From Ramlibacter alkalitolerans (GTDB taxonomy: Bacteria > Pseudomonadota > Gammaproteobacteria > Burkholderiales > Burkholderiaceae_C), in contig NZ_JAEQND010000009.1 in the NCBI RefSeq assembly GCF_016722765.1, forward strand, positions 1-52,500: a stretch of 52,500 bases of DNA, in the 5' to 3' direction. Below, piece by piece: positions 35,842 to 44,401 of the stretch (position 1 is the stretch's first letter; each line of letters begins with the position of its first letter). A model generated the notes under the pieces. The model made no database searches. It was not told the origin of the DNA and saw nothing but the letters and a program-made list of their open reading frames with translations. The position numbers and the translations under genes are program-made.

Positions 35842-36917
35842 ATCGCGACGACACGGTCGACACGCTGCTCGCCTTCCTCGCGCAGGACGGCTGCAGCGAC
35901 GCCGAATTCGACGCGCTGGCGCTGCGCCTGTTCGCGCAGCAGCACGCCGGCAACGCCGCGTTCCGCCGCTTCTGCCAGGGCCGTGGCGCGACGCCGCGCA
36001 CGGTCAGGAACTGGCGCGACATCCCCGCCGTGCCGATCAGCGCCTTCAAGGAAGCCACCCTGAGCTGCGCGCCCGCCGACAGCTGCGAGCGCGTCTTCAT
36101 GACCAGCGGCACGACCCGCGGCGACGTCAAGGGCCGCCACTACCACCCGACCATCGCGGTCTGGGACGCGTCCTTCCGGCGCAACTTCGCACGCCGCTTC
36201 ATGCAGGGCACGCCGCGGCTGCGCATGGCCGTCCTGTTCCCCAGTGAACAGGAGATGCCCCATTCTTCCCTCGCGCACTACCTCGCGCTGGCGGTGAAGG
36301 AGTTCGGCACGGCCGACAGCGCCTGGTTCGTCGGCCCGCAGGGCATGGACGCCGACGGCCTGCGCGGGTTCCTGGACGAGGCGGAGCGCAGCGGCGACGC
36401 TTGCGCCGTGCTGGGCGCGAGCTACAGCTTCGTGCATTTCATGGATGCCCTGTCGGCTGCCGGCGGGCGCTTCCGGCTGCCCGCCGGCAGCCGCATCCTC
36501 GACACCGGCGGCTACAAGAGCCAGTCGCGCGAACTGCCGCCGGACGATTTCTATGCGGCGCTCGCCGCGGCCTTCGGCGTGCCGCGCGAGCACTGCATCA
36601 ACATGTACGGCATGACCGAACTGAGCACGCAGCTCTACGACGACGGAAATGCCTGCGTGCCCTCGGTGAAGTCCGGCCCGCACTGGATCCGCTCGCGCCT
36701 CGTGGATCCGCTCACCGGCCGCGAAGTGCCTGCCGGCGAGCGCGGCATCCTGGTGCACTGCGACCTGGCGAACTTCAATTCGGTCACCACCCTCCTCACC
36801 GAGGACGTTGGCGTGGCCAGCGGCGATGGCTTCCTGCTGCTCGGACGCGCCGAGGGCGCGCAGGCCAGGGGCTGCTCGCTCGCGGTGCAGGAATTCCTGC
36901 AGGCAAGCCGGGCGTGA
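35838..36917 (+). CDS. LuxE-like acyl-protein synthetase
   Basis: A 359-residue member of the LuxE family, which activates a carboxylic acid with ATP and carries it as a thioester on its own C-terminal cysteine for reduction by LuxC. The nucleotide loop is VFMTSGTTRGDVKG (about residues 88-101); INMYGMTELSTQLY is the ANL-like motif. Cys346 in ARGCSLAVQEF is the likely acyl carrier residue. There are no luciferase genes (luxAB) nearby. Coupling to thiD by an ATGA overlap and to the LuxC-like gene just downstream points to a carboxylate connected with thiamine metabolism (inference). Confidence 0.85.
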
Positions 36918-36919
36918 CG

Positions 36920-38386
36920 ATGCACACGTGGACCGCCGGTCACCTGCCTGGCCTGGACGCGCAGGAGGTGGCGTGGCACACGCTGCCTTTCGCCGCGGCG
37001 GGCGAGCGCCTGGAGGTCCGTGTTCCGGTGCTGCAGCCGGCGCAGCTCACGGCGCTGGCACGGCGCGTCAAGGCGGCGAGCGCGCAGCACCTGAAGCCCT
37101 TGACCGTGTCGCGGATCGTGCAGATCGTCGATGCCGCGGTCGCGCGCCTGCTCGATCCGGCCGATCCGTTCCGGCGCGAGGCCGAACGGCTGCTGCCCGT
37201 CGTGAGCGGCTACGACGCGGAGATGGTGCGCCTGGGGCTCGATGGTTTCCTGCAGGCGTTTCGGGCCGCGCAGCTGCATCGCTTCGTCGCGGAGGACTTC
37301 GCCAATCCCAAGGTGCTGGACGAATTCCAGCCGGCGGCCAAGGGCGGCCTGGTGCGCGCCTTCGGGCCGGACCTGCTGGTGCACAGCTGGGCCGGCAACG
37401 TGCCGGCCCTGCCGCTGTGGAGCCTGGCCTGCGGCCTGCTGGTGAAGGCCGGCACCTTCGGCAAGCTGCCCAGCGCCGAACCGGTGTTCGCCAGCCTGTT
37501 CGCGCGCCTGCTCGCCGAGGTCCACCCGCCGCTGGCCGATTGCCTCGCCATCGCCTGGTGGAAGGGCGGTGATGCGCAGAGCGCCGCCGCGGTGTTCGCC
37601 GAGGCCGACACGGTCCTGGCCTATGGCGGCAACCAAGCGATCGCGCAGGTGCGCGCGCAGGTGCCGGTCACCACGCGCTTCATCGGCTACGGCCACAAGC
37701 TGGGCTTCGGCCTGGTCGGCAAGGCGGCGCTCGACACGCAGCGCGGCCCGGCCACTGCGCGGCTCGCGGCGCACGACATCGTGCGCTACGAGCAGCAGGG
37801 CTGTTATTCGCCGCATCACTTCTATGTCGAGCGTGGGGGCAGGGTGGATCCACGGGCCTTCGCCCACTACCTCGCGGCCGAACTCGCGAACCTGCAGCAG
37901 CAGTTTCCTCGGCGCGCGCTGGCGCTGGAGGAAGCAGCGGCGCTGGCCGGCTGGCGCCAGTCGGCCGAAGTGCGCATGCTGGCCGACGACGGCTGCGAGC
38001 TGGTCGGCGATGCGCAGGTGGCGTGGAGCGTCGTGTACAGCGACCGTGCCCAGCCGCTCGCTCCCACCGGCGGCGGCCGCAGCATCCACGTGAGCGCGGT
38101 CGACGCGCTCGACGAGGTCGTGGCGCTCGCCGCGCCGCATGCGGCCTTCCTGCAGACCGTGGGCATCGCCTGCCAGCCGCAGCAGCTCTATCGGCTGGCC
38201 GAGGCCCTGGGGCAGGTCGGCGTCACGCGCGTGTGCGCGCTCGGGGCCATGACGGCGCCCGAAGCCGGCTGGCATCACGACGGCCGTTTCAACCTGGCGG
38301 ACCTGGTGCGCATGGTGGAGATCGAGGCTGGGGCCGAACGCGCCGCGGACCGGCTCGCGCCCTACGCGCAGGAGCACCTGCCGTGA
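36920..38386 (+). CDS. LuxC-like acyl-CoA/acyl-protein reductase
   Basis: A 488-residue NADPH-dependent reductase of the LuxC family, which reduces an acyl thioester to an aldehyde through an enzyme thioester. The aldehyde-dehydrogenase-like cysteine is Cys295 in YEQQGCYSPHHFYVERGG; HSWAGNVPALPLWSLACGLLVKAGTFGKLPS is the LuxC nucleotide/pocket region. I use the ATG at 36920, 2 nt after the LuxE-like stop; a GTG at 36914 overlapping that stop is equally possible. With the LuxE-like protein it forms a carboxylic-acid reductase pair. Confidence 0.86.
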   Translation: MHTWTAGHLPGLDAQEVAWHTLPFAAAGERLEVRVPVLQPAQLTALARRVKAASAQHLKPLTVSRIVQIVDAAVARLLDPADPFRREAERLLPVVSGYDAEMVRLGLDGFLQAFRAAQLHRFVAEDFANPKVLDEFQPAAKGGLVRAFGPDLLVHSWAGNVPALPLWSLACGLLVKAGTFGKLPSAEPVFASLFARLLAEVHPPLADCLAIAWWKGGDAQSAAAVFAEADTVLAYGGNQAIAQVRAQVPVTTRFIGYGHKLGFGLVGKAALDTQRGPATARLAAHDIVRYEQQGCYSPHHFYVERGGRVDPRAFAHYLAAELANLQQQFPRRALALEEAAALAGWRQSAEVRMLADDGCELVGDAQVAWSVVYSDRAQPLAPTGGGRSIHVSAVDALDEVVALAAPHAAFLQTVGIACQPQQLYRLAEALGQVGVTRVCALGAMTAPEAGWHHDGRFNLADLVRMVEIEAGAERAADRLAPYAQEHLP

Positions 38387-39204
38387 GCCTGCTGTCGCTG
38401 CGCGGCGTGCGCTTCGCGTTCCCGGGCTGGCCGCCGACGGTGGAGGGTGCGGACCTCGAGGTGGCCCAGGGCGCCTTCCACTGCCTCGTGGGCCGCAGCG
38501 GCTGCGGCAAGACCACGCTGCTGAAACTGGCCGCCGGCCTGCTGCACCCGGACGCCGGCGAAGTGGTGTTCCGCGGCCGCCGGCGCGACGCGATCGGCAC
38601 CGACATCGGCTTCGTGTTCCAGTCGCCCAACCTGCTGGAATGGCAGCGCGTGATCGACAACGTGCTGCTGCCCGTGTCGCTGCATCATCGCCCGACCGCG
38701 GAGGAGACGGCGCAGGCGCTCCAGTGGCTCGAACAGCTCGGGCTCGCCGCCCACGCCCGCAAGTACCCGCGCCAGCTCTCCGGCGGCCAGCAGAGCCGCG
38801 TCGCACTGGCCCGCGCCCTGATCCTGCGGCCGGCACTGCTGCTGCTGGACGAGCCGTTCGCCGCGCTCGATGCGATCACGCGCGAGGAGCTGCAGCGCGA
38901 CCTGCTGCAGATGTGCGGCACCCTGGGGACGACCGTCCTGTTCGTCACGCACGACATCGCGGAGGCGGTGTACCTCGCCGACCGGATCGATGTGGTCGAG
39001 GGCGGTCGCATCGTGCAGGAGATCGCGGTCGGCCTGCCGCAGCGCACGCCGGCCACGCGCACCAGTGCCGCCTTCGCGCAGGCCTGCGCCGGCGTGCGCG
39101 CGGCGCTGCATCTCGAGGAGCCCGTCATTCCCGCGCAGGCGGGAATCCAGGATGCCCTGGGTGCCCGCCTGCGCGGGCACGACGGCAGGAGGGTGGTGCA
39201 GTGA
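38383..39204 (+). CDS. ABC transporter ATP-binding protein (ThiZ/SsuB-like)
   Basis: A 273-residue ATPase of the NitT/TauT importer class. Walker A is VGRSGCGKTTLLK, the signature LSGGQQSRVALARAL, Walker B LLLLDEPFAALDAITRE, and the switch histidine FVTHDIAEAV. It starts with a GTG on the LuxC-like stop. The last ~28 residues (PVIPAQAGIQDALGARLRGHDG...) do not belong to the family; they are translated from a dRS3-like repeat at 39123-39180. The partner permease starts on its stop codon (GTGA). Confidence 0.92.
   Translation: MSLLSLRGVRFAFPGWPPTVEGADLEVAQGAFHCLVGRSGCGKTTLLKLAAGLLHPDAGEVVFRGRRRDAIGTDIGFVFQSPNLLEWQRVIDNVLLPVSLHHRPTAEETAQALQWLEQLGLAAHARKYPRQLSGGQQSRVALARALILRPALLLLDEPFAALDAITREELQRDLLQMCGTLGTTVLFVTHDIAEAVYLADRIDVVEGGRIVQEIAVGLPQRTPATRTSAAFAQACAGVRAALHLEEPVIPAQAGIQDALGARLRGHDGRRVVQ
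39123..39180. repeat. dRS3-like double hairpin inside the 3' end of the ABC ATPase gene
   Basis: ATTCCCGCGCAGGCGGGAAT (39127-39146) and GTGCCCGCCTGCGCGGGCAC (39161-39180) are two perfect or near-perfect 20-bp palindromes, joined by CCAGGATGCCCTGG, itself palindromic. They are read in frame as VIPAQAGIQ and ALGARLRGHDG. The first resembles the repeat at 34782. Confidence 0.85.
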
Positions 39205-39956
39205 TCCGCATCCGCCTCGGCCCCTGGCTGCTGCTGGCGGCGCTGCTGCTCGCGTGGGAAGCGGCCTGCCGCATGCTGGGCCTGTCGAAGCTCGTGTTGC
39301 CGCCGCCTTCGGCTGTGGCGCAGTCCTTGTGGCAGGGCTTGGCCAGCGGCTACTTCTGGCCGCACCTGCGCACCACCGCGCTCGAACTCGTGCTGGGCGT
39401 GATCAGCGGCTGCGCGATCGGCTTCGCGGCCGGCGTGGCGCTGGCGGAATCCGCCACGCTGCGCCGGCTGCTGATGCCCTACGTGGTGGCGAGCCAGGTG
39501 ATCCCCAAGCTGGCGCTGGCGCCGCTGTTCGTGCTGTGGTTCGGCTTCGGCATCACGTCCACGGTCGTGATCACGGCCTTGATCTGCTTCTTTCCGCTGC
39601 TGGAAAACACGCTCACCGCGCTGCAGCAGGTGGCGCCCGAGCGCCTGGAGCTGTTCCGCATGCTGGGCGCCACGCGGGCCCAGACCCTGTGGCGCCTGAA
39701 GCTGCCCTCGGGCCTCCCGGGCATCCTGGCCGGCGTACGCGTCGCGGTGGTGCTGGCCCTGGTGGGCGCCGTCGTCGGCGAATTCATAGGCGCCAGCCGC
39801 GGCCTCGGTGCGCTGGTGATCGCTTCGCAAGGCACGATGGACACGTCCCTGATGTTCGCCGTGCTGGTGCTGATCGCCGCGCTCGGCATGCTGGCCTACC
39901 ACGCCACGCTGTGGCTCGAGCGCTGGCTGCTGCTGCCCTTCACCCGCACGAGCTGA
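39201..39956 (+). CDS. ABC transporter permease (ThiX/SsuC-like)
   Basis: A 251-residue inner-membrane permease with about six hydrophobic helices. The EAA loop that contacts the ATPase is seen around ERLELFRMLGATRAQTLWRLKLPSGLPGILAG. It belongs to the BPD_transp_1 family used by NitT/TauT and ThiXYZ importers. Translation starts from a GTG overlapping the ATPase stop. The binding-protein gene follows after 6 nt. Confidence 0.92.
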   Translation: MIRIRLGPWLLLAALLLAWEAACRMLGLSKLVLPPPSAVAQSLWQGLASGYFWPHLRTTALELVLGVISGCAIGFAAGVALAESATLRRLLMPYVVASQVIPKLALAPLFVLWFGFGITSTVVITALICFFPLLENTLTALQQVAPERLELFRMLGATRAQTLWRLKLPSGLPGILAGVRVAVVLALVGAVVGEFIGASRGLGALVIASQGTMDTSLMFAVLVLIAALGMLAYHATLWLERWLLLPFTRTS

Positions 39957-39962
39957 GGAGAA

Positions 39963-40970
39963 ATGATGAACCTGCATCGCCGCCACCTGCTGGCCGCCCT
40001 GGCCGCCGCGCCGCTTGGCGCCCTGGCGCAGACCGCGCCGCCGCGCCTGGACCGCATCGTCGTGGCCGGCTGGAACAAGCCGATCACCGAGGTGACGCCA
40101 CTGCTGGTCGACGAGGACAAGGGCTTCTACCGGGCGCAGGGCATCGCGCTCGAATACGTTCCCGGCGCCGGCAGCGCGGACGCGATCCGCAACATCCTCA
40201 GCGGCCAGGCCGACGTCGCCTTCAGCGATCCGCTCACCTTCTTCGCCGCCCTGGACAAGGGCGAGAAGCTGCGCGCGATCTACGACATCTACCCGCAGAA
40301 CGTGTTCAACGTGGTGTCGCTGCAAGGCAGCGGCATCGTAAAACCGGCGGACCTCAAGGGCCGGAAGATCGGCGTTTACAGCCTGGCGAGCGGCACCCGC
40401 CAGGGGCTGCAGGTGCTGCTGCATTCGGCCGGCCTGAGCGAGTCGGATGTGACGGTGGTGGTCACCGGGCTGCTGAATTTCGCGCCGCTGATGCAGGGAC
40501 AGGTCGATGCGACGGCGGCGACGGACACCGGCCTGCTGATCGGGCGCCGCCGCGGCCTGCCCGAAGTGAACGTGATGGAGGTGGGCAAGGTTCTGCCGAT
40601 GTCCAGCGACCTGTTCGTCGTGCGCGAGGACGTGTACCAGGCGAAGCGTCCGGCGCTGCAGCGCTTCCTGCGCGGCTATGCCGATGCGGCGGCGTGGATG
40701 CTGGCCCGGCCGGATGAAGCGGCGCAGCTTGCCGTGAAGCGGGCCATCGACGGCACCGATCCGGCGCTCAACCTCGAGATCATCAAGCTGCGCAATGCGG
40801 CGAGCGTCTCGGCGCTGACGCGGCGCAACGGGTTGGGCGCCCTCGACGTGGCCTCGCTGCAGGCGGCGGCGGACACCTATCGCAAGCTCGGTCTGGTGGG
40901 CAAGCCCATCGACGTGTCCAGGGTGGTCAGCCAGGACCTGCTGCCCGGGCGGCGCGGAGAGCCGGGATGA
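39963..40970 (+). CDS. ABC transporter substrate-binding protein, NMT1/THI5-like (ThiY-like)
   Basis: A 335-residue periplasmic binding protein. The N-terminal signal MMNLHRRHLLAALAAAPLGALAQ is present; the mature part has WNKPITEVTPLLVDEDKGFYRAQGIALEYVPGAGSADAIRNILSGQADVAF, the core of the NMT1/THI5 family that includes ThiY (binds formylaminopyrimidine) and nitrate/sulfonate/pyrimidine binders. Under TPP control, a pyrimidine or thiazole compound related to thiamine is the likely cargo (inference). AGGAG lies ahead of tandem ATGs. The stop overlaps the SDR start. Confidence 0.9.
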   Translation: MMNLHRRHLLAALAAAPLGALAQTAPPRLDRIVVAGWNKPITEVTPLLVDEDKGFYRAQGIALEYVPGAGSADAIRNILSGQADVAFSDPLTFFAALDKGEKLRAIYDIYPQNVFNVVSLQGSGIVKPADLKGRKIGVYSLASGTRQGLQVLLHSAGLSESDVTVVVTGLLNFAPLMQGQVDATAATDTGLLIGRRRGLPEVNVMEVGKVLPMSSDLFVVREDVYQAKRPALQRFLRGYADAAAWMLARPDEAAQLAVKRAIDGTDPALNLEIIKLRNAASVSALTRRNGLGALDVASLQAAADTYRKLGLVGKPIDVSRVVSQDLLPGRRGEPG

Positions 40971-41734
40971 ACTTCGCCGGCCAGGTGGTGCTGGTGACCG
41001 GGGCGAGCCGCGGCATCGGCGCGGCGATCGCCCGCGCGTTCGCGGCGGAGCAGGCGACGGTGGCCGTCAATTACCTGCGCAACGCCGAGGCCGCGGCGCA
41101 GGTGGTGGCGCAATGCGAGGCGGCCGGCGGCGACGCGTTCGCGGTGCAGGCCGACGTCACCGTGCCCGAAGAGGCCGCGCGCCTGGTCGAACGCGTCGTG
41201 GAAGAGGCCGGCCGCATCGACGTGCTGGTGAACAACGCCTTTCGCTCCTACACCTTCGACCCCCAGCAACGCAAGACCTTCTCCGACCTGGCCTGGTCCG
41301 ACTACCAGGCGCAGTTCGAAGGCTCGGTGGGCGCGGCCTTCCACCTGTGCCGCGCGGTGCTGCCGCAGTTCCGGCGGCGGGCGCAGGGCAGCATCGTCAA
41401 CCTGGTCAGCGACCTGGTGGCGGACCCGGTCGTGCCTTACCACGACTACACGACGGCGAAGTCGGCGCTGGTCGGCTTCAGCCGCAACCTGGCGAGCGAG
41501 CTGGGACCGCTGGGGGTTCGCGTCAACTGCGTCGCGCCGGGGCTGGTGTATCCCACCGAAGGCAGCAGCGGCACGCGGGCGTCGTTCCGCGAGGCACTGA
41601 TGGCGGGCACGCCGCTGCGGCGGCTGGCACGGCCCGAGGATGTGGCCGGTCCGGTGCTGTTTCTCGCCTCCCCGTGGAGCGGCTTCGTCACCGGGCAGGT
41701 GCTTTTCGTCGATGGTGGACGGGTGATGCAATGA
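40967..41734 (+). CDS. Short-chain dehydrogenase/reductase of the TPP-controlled operon
   Basis: A 255-residue FabG-like SDR. VLVTGASRGIGAAIARAF is the cofactor loop, NNAF stands in for NNAG, and the catalytic residues are the Ser in LVSDL and the Tyr/Lys in YTTAK. In this operon it could reduce the aldehyde made by the LuxE/LuxC pair to an alcohol (inference). Both ends overlap neighbours as ATGA, so it is translated in step with the binding protein and the ThiE fusion. Confidence 0.88.
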   Translation: MNFAGQVVLVTGASRGIGAAIARAFAAEQATVAVNYLRNAEAAAQVVAQCEAAGGDAFAVQADVTVPEEAARLVERVVEEAGRIDVLVNNAFRSYTFDPQQRKTFSDLAWSDYQAQFEGSVGAAFHLCRAVLPQFRRRAQGSIVNLVSDLVADPVVPYHDYTTAKSALVGFSRNLASELGPLGVRVNCVAPGLVYPTEGSSGTRASFREALMAGTPLRRLARPEDVAGPVLFLASPWSGFVTGQVLFVDGGRVMQ

Positions 41735-42798
41735 ACGACAAGGAACTGGTGGTCTGCACGGCCGATGAAGCGCGCGAACGCGCGGGCCTCGCGGCGCAGG
41801 CGCCCTTGCTGGCGCAGCGGCTGCGCGATCGCGGCGCCCGCGCGGTGTGCATCGTGGGCGCGCGCGACGGCCTGGACTGGATCGACACGCGCGAGGCGCG
41901 CGGCTGGCTCGCGGGCACGGCGCAGTCGGCCCCGGCGTTCGCCAGCGCGATGCGGCAGGCGCTGGCGCAGGGCTTCGTCGACGCCGACGCGGCGATCGTG
42001 GCGAAGATGACGGCGCCCTTCGTCCTTCCTTCGCTTTCCTGGGGCGAGTCTCTTCCTCCCTCTCCCCCTGCGGGAGGGTCGGGGAGGGGGCACTCCCGGC
42101 GCCTGGACCTCTACGCCATCGTCGACAGCGCCGCACGCCTGCGCCAGGTCCTGGCCGCCGGCGTGCGCACGGTGCAACTGCGCATCAAGAAACCGGCTTC
42201 CCCCGATGCGGCCTGGCAGGCGATGCTGCGCGACGAAGTGCAGCAGGCGATCGCCGCCAGCACTGCGCACGACGCCGAACTCTTCATCAACGACCACTGG
42301 CAGCTCGCGCAGGAACTCGGCGCGACCGGCGTGCACCTGGGCCAGGAAGACCTGCTGGCGCTCGGCGAGGCCGGCCGCGCGCGCCTGCTCGCCAGCGGCA
42401 TGGCGCTGGGCGTGAGCTCGCACAGCCTGTGGGAGCTGGCGCGGGCGCGCACGCTGGCGCCGCGCTACATCGCCTGCGGCCCCGTGTGGCCCACGGTCAC
42501 CAAGGACATGCCCTGGCTGCCGCAAGGCATGGACAACCTCGCCTGGTGGTGCCGCGCGGCCCAGGCGCCGGTCACGGCGATCGGCGGCATCCTCGAGCCG
42601 CGGCAGGTGCAGGAAGTCGCGCGCACCGGCTGCGACGGCGTGTGCATCGTGCGCGGGCTGGGCGACGATCCGCGGGCGTCGGTGCCCCGCTTCGAAGCCG
42701 CCTTGCAGGAAGGCCGCGCGCAGCCTGCCGTCGATGCGCCGCAATGGCCGCATCCCAGCCTGCCGCGCGCCGCCGACCGTGCCGGGAGCGTCGCATGA
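41731..42798 (+). CDS. thiE: Thiamine-phosphate synthase fused to a degenerate ThiD-like N-terminus
   Basis: A 355-residue protein. Residues ~128-325 are a ThiE domain with RTVQLRIKK, LFINDHWQLAQELGATGVHLGQEDL, YIACGPVWPTVTKDMPW and VTAIGGI, so it should join HMP-PP and thiazole phosphate. Residues ~1-95 resemble the C-terminal end of a ThiD kinase (ARDGLDWIDTREARGWLAG and FASAMRQALAQGFVDADAAIVAKM), but the catalytic HGTGC loop is missing. The linker is encoded by a GC-rich repeat (42058-42091). It overlaps genes on both sides (ATGA). Confidence 0.88.
   Translation: MNDKELVVCTADEARERAGLAAQAPLLAQRLRDRGARAVCIVGARDGLDWIDTREARGWLAGTAQSAPAFASAMRQALAQGFVDADAAIVAKMTAPFVLPSLSWGESLPPSPPAGGSGRGHSRRLDLYAIVDSAARLRQVLAAGVRTVQLRIKKPASPDAAWQAMLRDEVQQAIAASTAHDAELFINDHWQLAQELGATGVHLGQEDLLALGEAGRARLLASGMALGVSSHSLWELARARTLAPRYIACGPVWPTVTKDMPWLPQGMDNLAWWCRAAQAPVTAIGGILEPRQVQEVARTGCDGVCIVRGLGDDPRASVPRFEAALQEGRAQPAVDAPQWPHPSLPRAADRAGSVA
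42058..42091. repeat. GC-rich palindromic repeat inside the ThiE-fusion linker
   Basis: CCCTCTCCCCCTGCGGGAGG followed by GTCGGGGAGGGGGC. It reads in frame as SPPAGGSGRGH. The type (CCCTC...GGGAGGG...GGGG) recurs twice in the E2 gene at 51406 and 51523. Confidence 0.7.
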
Positions 42799-43772
42799 AC
42801 GCGAGCCGCATCACGCGCCGCACCTTGCTGGCCGGACTGGCCGCTGCGGGCCTCGCACCCGCCGTCCGGGCACAGGGCTTCCGGCCGACGCGGCCGGTCC
42901 TGATCGTTTCGCCGCAGCAGGCGGGCGGATCCACCGATGCCATCCTGCGGCCGCTGGCGGAAAAGCTGGCGGACCGCTGGGGCCAGCCGGTGCTGGTGGA
43001 GAACCGCCCCGGCGGCGGCAGCATCATCGCCACCCGCGCCGTGGTGCAGGCGCCGCCCGATGGCCACACGCTGGGGCTGGCGATCAACTCGCTCACCATC
43101 AATCCGAGCCTGCGCCAGGACCTGCCCTACGACACCCTGCGCGACCTGACGCCGATCACCCAGATCGGCAGCACCACGGTGGCCCTGGTGGCCCATCCTT
43201 CGCTGGGCGTCTCCAGCTTCGCCGAGTTCATCGCGCTGGCGCAGTCCCGCCCTGAGCCCATCCCGTGGGCTTCGCTGGGAATAGGCACCGGCGGCCACAT
43301 CACGGGCGAGCTGCTGCGCAAGCGCGCCGGCCTGCGCCTGGTGCACGTGCCCTTCGCGGGCAGCAGCAGCGCCTACCGCGAGCTCCTGCCGGGCCGCGTT
43401 CAGGCCGCCTTCGTGGTGCTCGATTCCGCCGTGCCGCACCTGCAGGCGGGCAGCCTCAAGCTGCTCGCGGTGGCCGATCCGCGCCGCAACCGGCAATTCC
43501 CCGACACGCCTTCGCTGGACGAGAGCTTCCCGGGCCTGGCCTACGACGGCATCTTCGGCATCGTCGGGCCGGCCCGCATGGCGGCCGCGCTGGTGCAGGC
43601 GCTGTACGCCGACATCGCCGCGGTGCTGAAGGAGCCTGCGGTGCACGCGCAACTGGAACGCCAGTCAATGGACGTGCTGGCTTCCACTCCCGCCGACTTC
43701 ACTGCCGCGATCCGCCGCGAGATCCTGCACTGGCGCAGCGCCGTGCAGGAATCCGGCGCGCAGGTGAGCTAG
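42795..43772 (+). CDS. Bug/TctC-type tripartite transporter substrate-binding protein
   Basis: A 325-residue periplasmic binding protein of the Bug family, abundant in Bordetella and Comamonadaceae. A Tat-like signal (SRITRRTLLAGLAAAGLAPA) leads the protein; PVLIVSPQQAGGSTDAILRPLA, VENRPGGGSIIATRAV and YDTLRDLTPITQIG are the family markers. No TctA/TctB membrane genes are here, so it is an orphan binder. It overlaps thiE by ATGA, so it belongs to the TPP-controlled unit. The ligand, often a carboxylic acid in this family, is unknown. Confidence 0.9.
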   Translation: MNASRITRRTLLAGLAAAGLAPAVRAQGFRPTRPVLIVSPQQAGGSTDAILRPLAEKLADRWGQPVLVENRPGGGSIIATRAVVQAPPDGHTLGLAINSLTINPSLRQDLPYDTLRDLTPITQIGSTTVALVAHPSLGVSSFAEFIALAQSRPEPIPWASLGIGTGGHITGELLRKRAGLRLVHVPFAGSSSAYRELLPGRVQAAFVVLDSAVPHLQAGSLKLLAVADPRRNRQFPDTPSLDESFPGLAYDGIFGIVGPARMAAALVQALYADIAAVLKEPAVHAQLERQSMDVLASTPADFTAAIRREILHWRSAVQESGAQVS

Positions 43773-44401
43773 TGCCTCGCGCGGTCCGTCATGCCGGGCG
43801 GCTGGCGCTCGTGCTCGCCTGCATGGTGCTGGTGGCGCTGCTCGCGCTGCAGGTCTGGACCGAGGGGCCGGTCACCCGCCTGGACCTGCGCGTGACGCTC
43901 TGGCTGGCGGCGCATCGCAGCCCCGGGGCGACCGCATTCCTGCAAGGGGTGACCGACGCGCACCAGACCAAATGGCTGCTGGCGGCGACCTTGGCGGTGG
44001 CGGCGTGGCTGGCCTGGCGCCGGCACTGGCCGCAGGTGGCCCGGCTGGCGGTCGTGCCGGCCGGCATGCTGCTCAATGCCGGACTGAAGAACGTTTTCCA
44101 CCGGCCGCGGCCGGTGGCGGGCGAGCCGCTGGTGCACCTGCTCACGCTGAGTTTCCCGAGCGGCCATGCGGCCGGATCGACGGTGTTCTACGGCGCCCTG
44201 TGCGCGCTCGCCTTCGCGCGCTGGCGCAGCCGTGCGATCCGGGCGACGGCCGTGGCGCTGGCGACGCTGATGGTGCTGCTGGTCACCTTCAGCCGGGTCT
44301 ACCTGGGCGCGCACTACCTGAGCGACGTGGTCGCCGGCGTCGCCGTGGGTGCGATCTGCCTGGCGCTGTTCTTCGCCCCCTGGAGTAGATTGCGCCCATG
44401 A
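43772..44401 (+). CDS. PAP2-superfamily membrane phosphatase
   Basis: A 209-residue protein with about five or six membrane helices. The three phosphatase motifs are complete: KNVFHRPRP, PSGH (in SFPSGHAAGS) and SRVYLGAHYLSD. Relatives remove phosphate from undecaprenyl pyrophosphate or phosphatidic acid at the periplasmic face. The start is a GTG at 43772 that shares a base with the preceding TAG. Its role in a thiamine unit is unclear: it may be read-through cargo, or may dephosphorylate compounds before uptake (speculative). Confidence 0.88.
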   Translation: MPRAVRHAGRLALVLACMVLVALLALQVWTEGPVTRLDLRVTLWLAAHRSPGATAFLQGVTDAHQTKWLLAATLAVAAWLAWRRHWPQVARLAVVPAGMLLNAGLKNVFHRPRPVAGEPLVHLLTLSFPSGHAAGSTVFYGALCALAFARWRSRAIRATAVALATLMVLLVTFSRVYLGAHYLSDVVAGVAVGAICLALFFAPWSRLRP

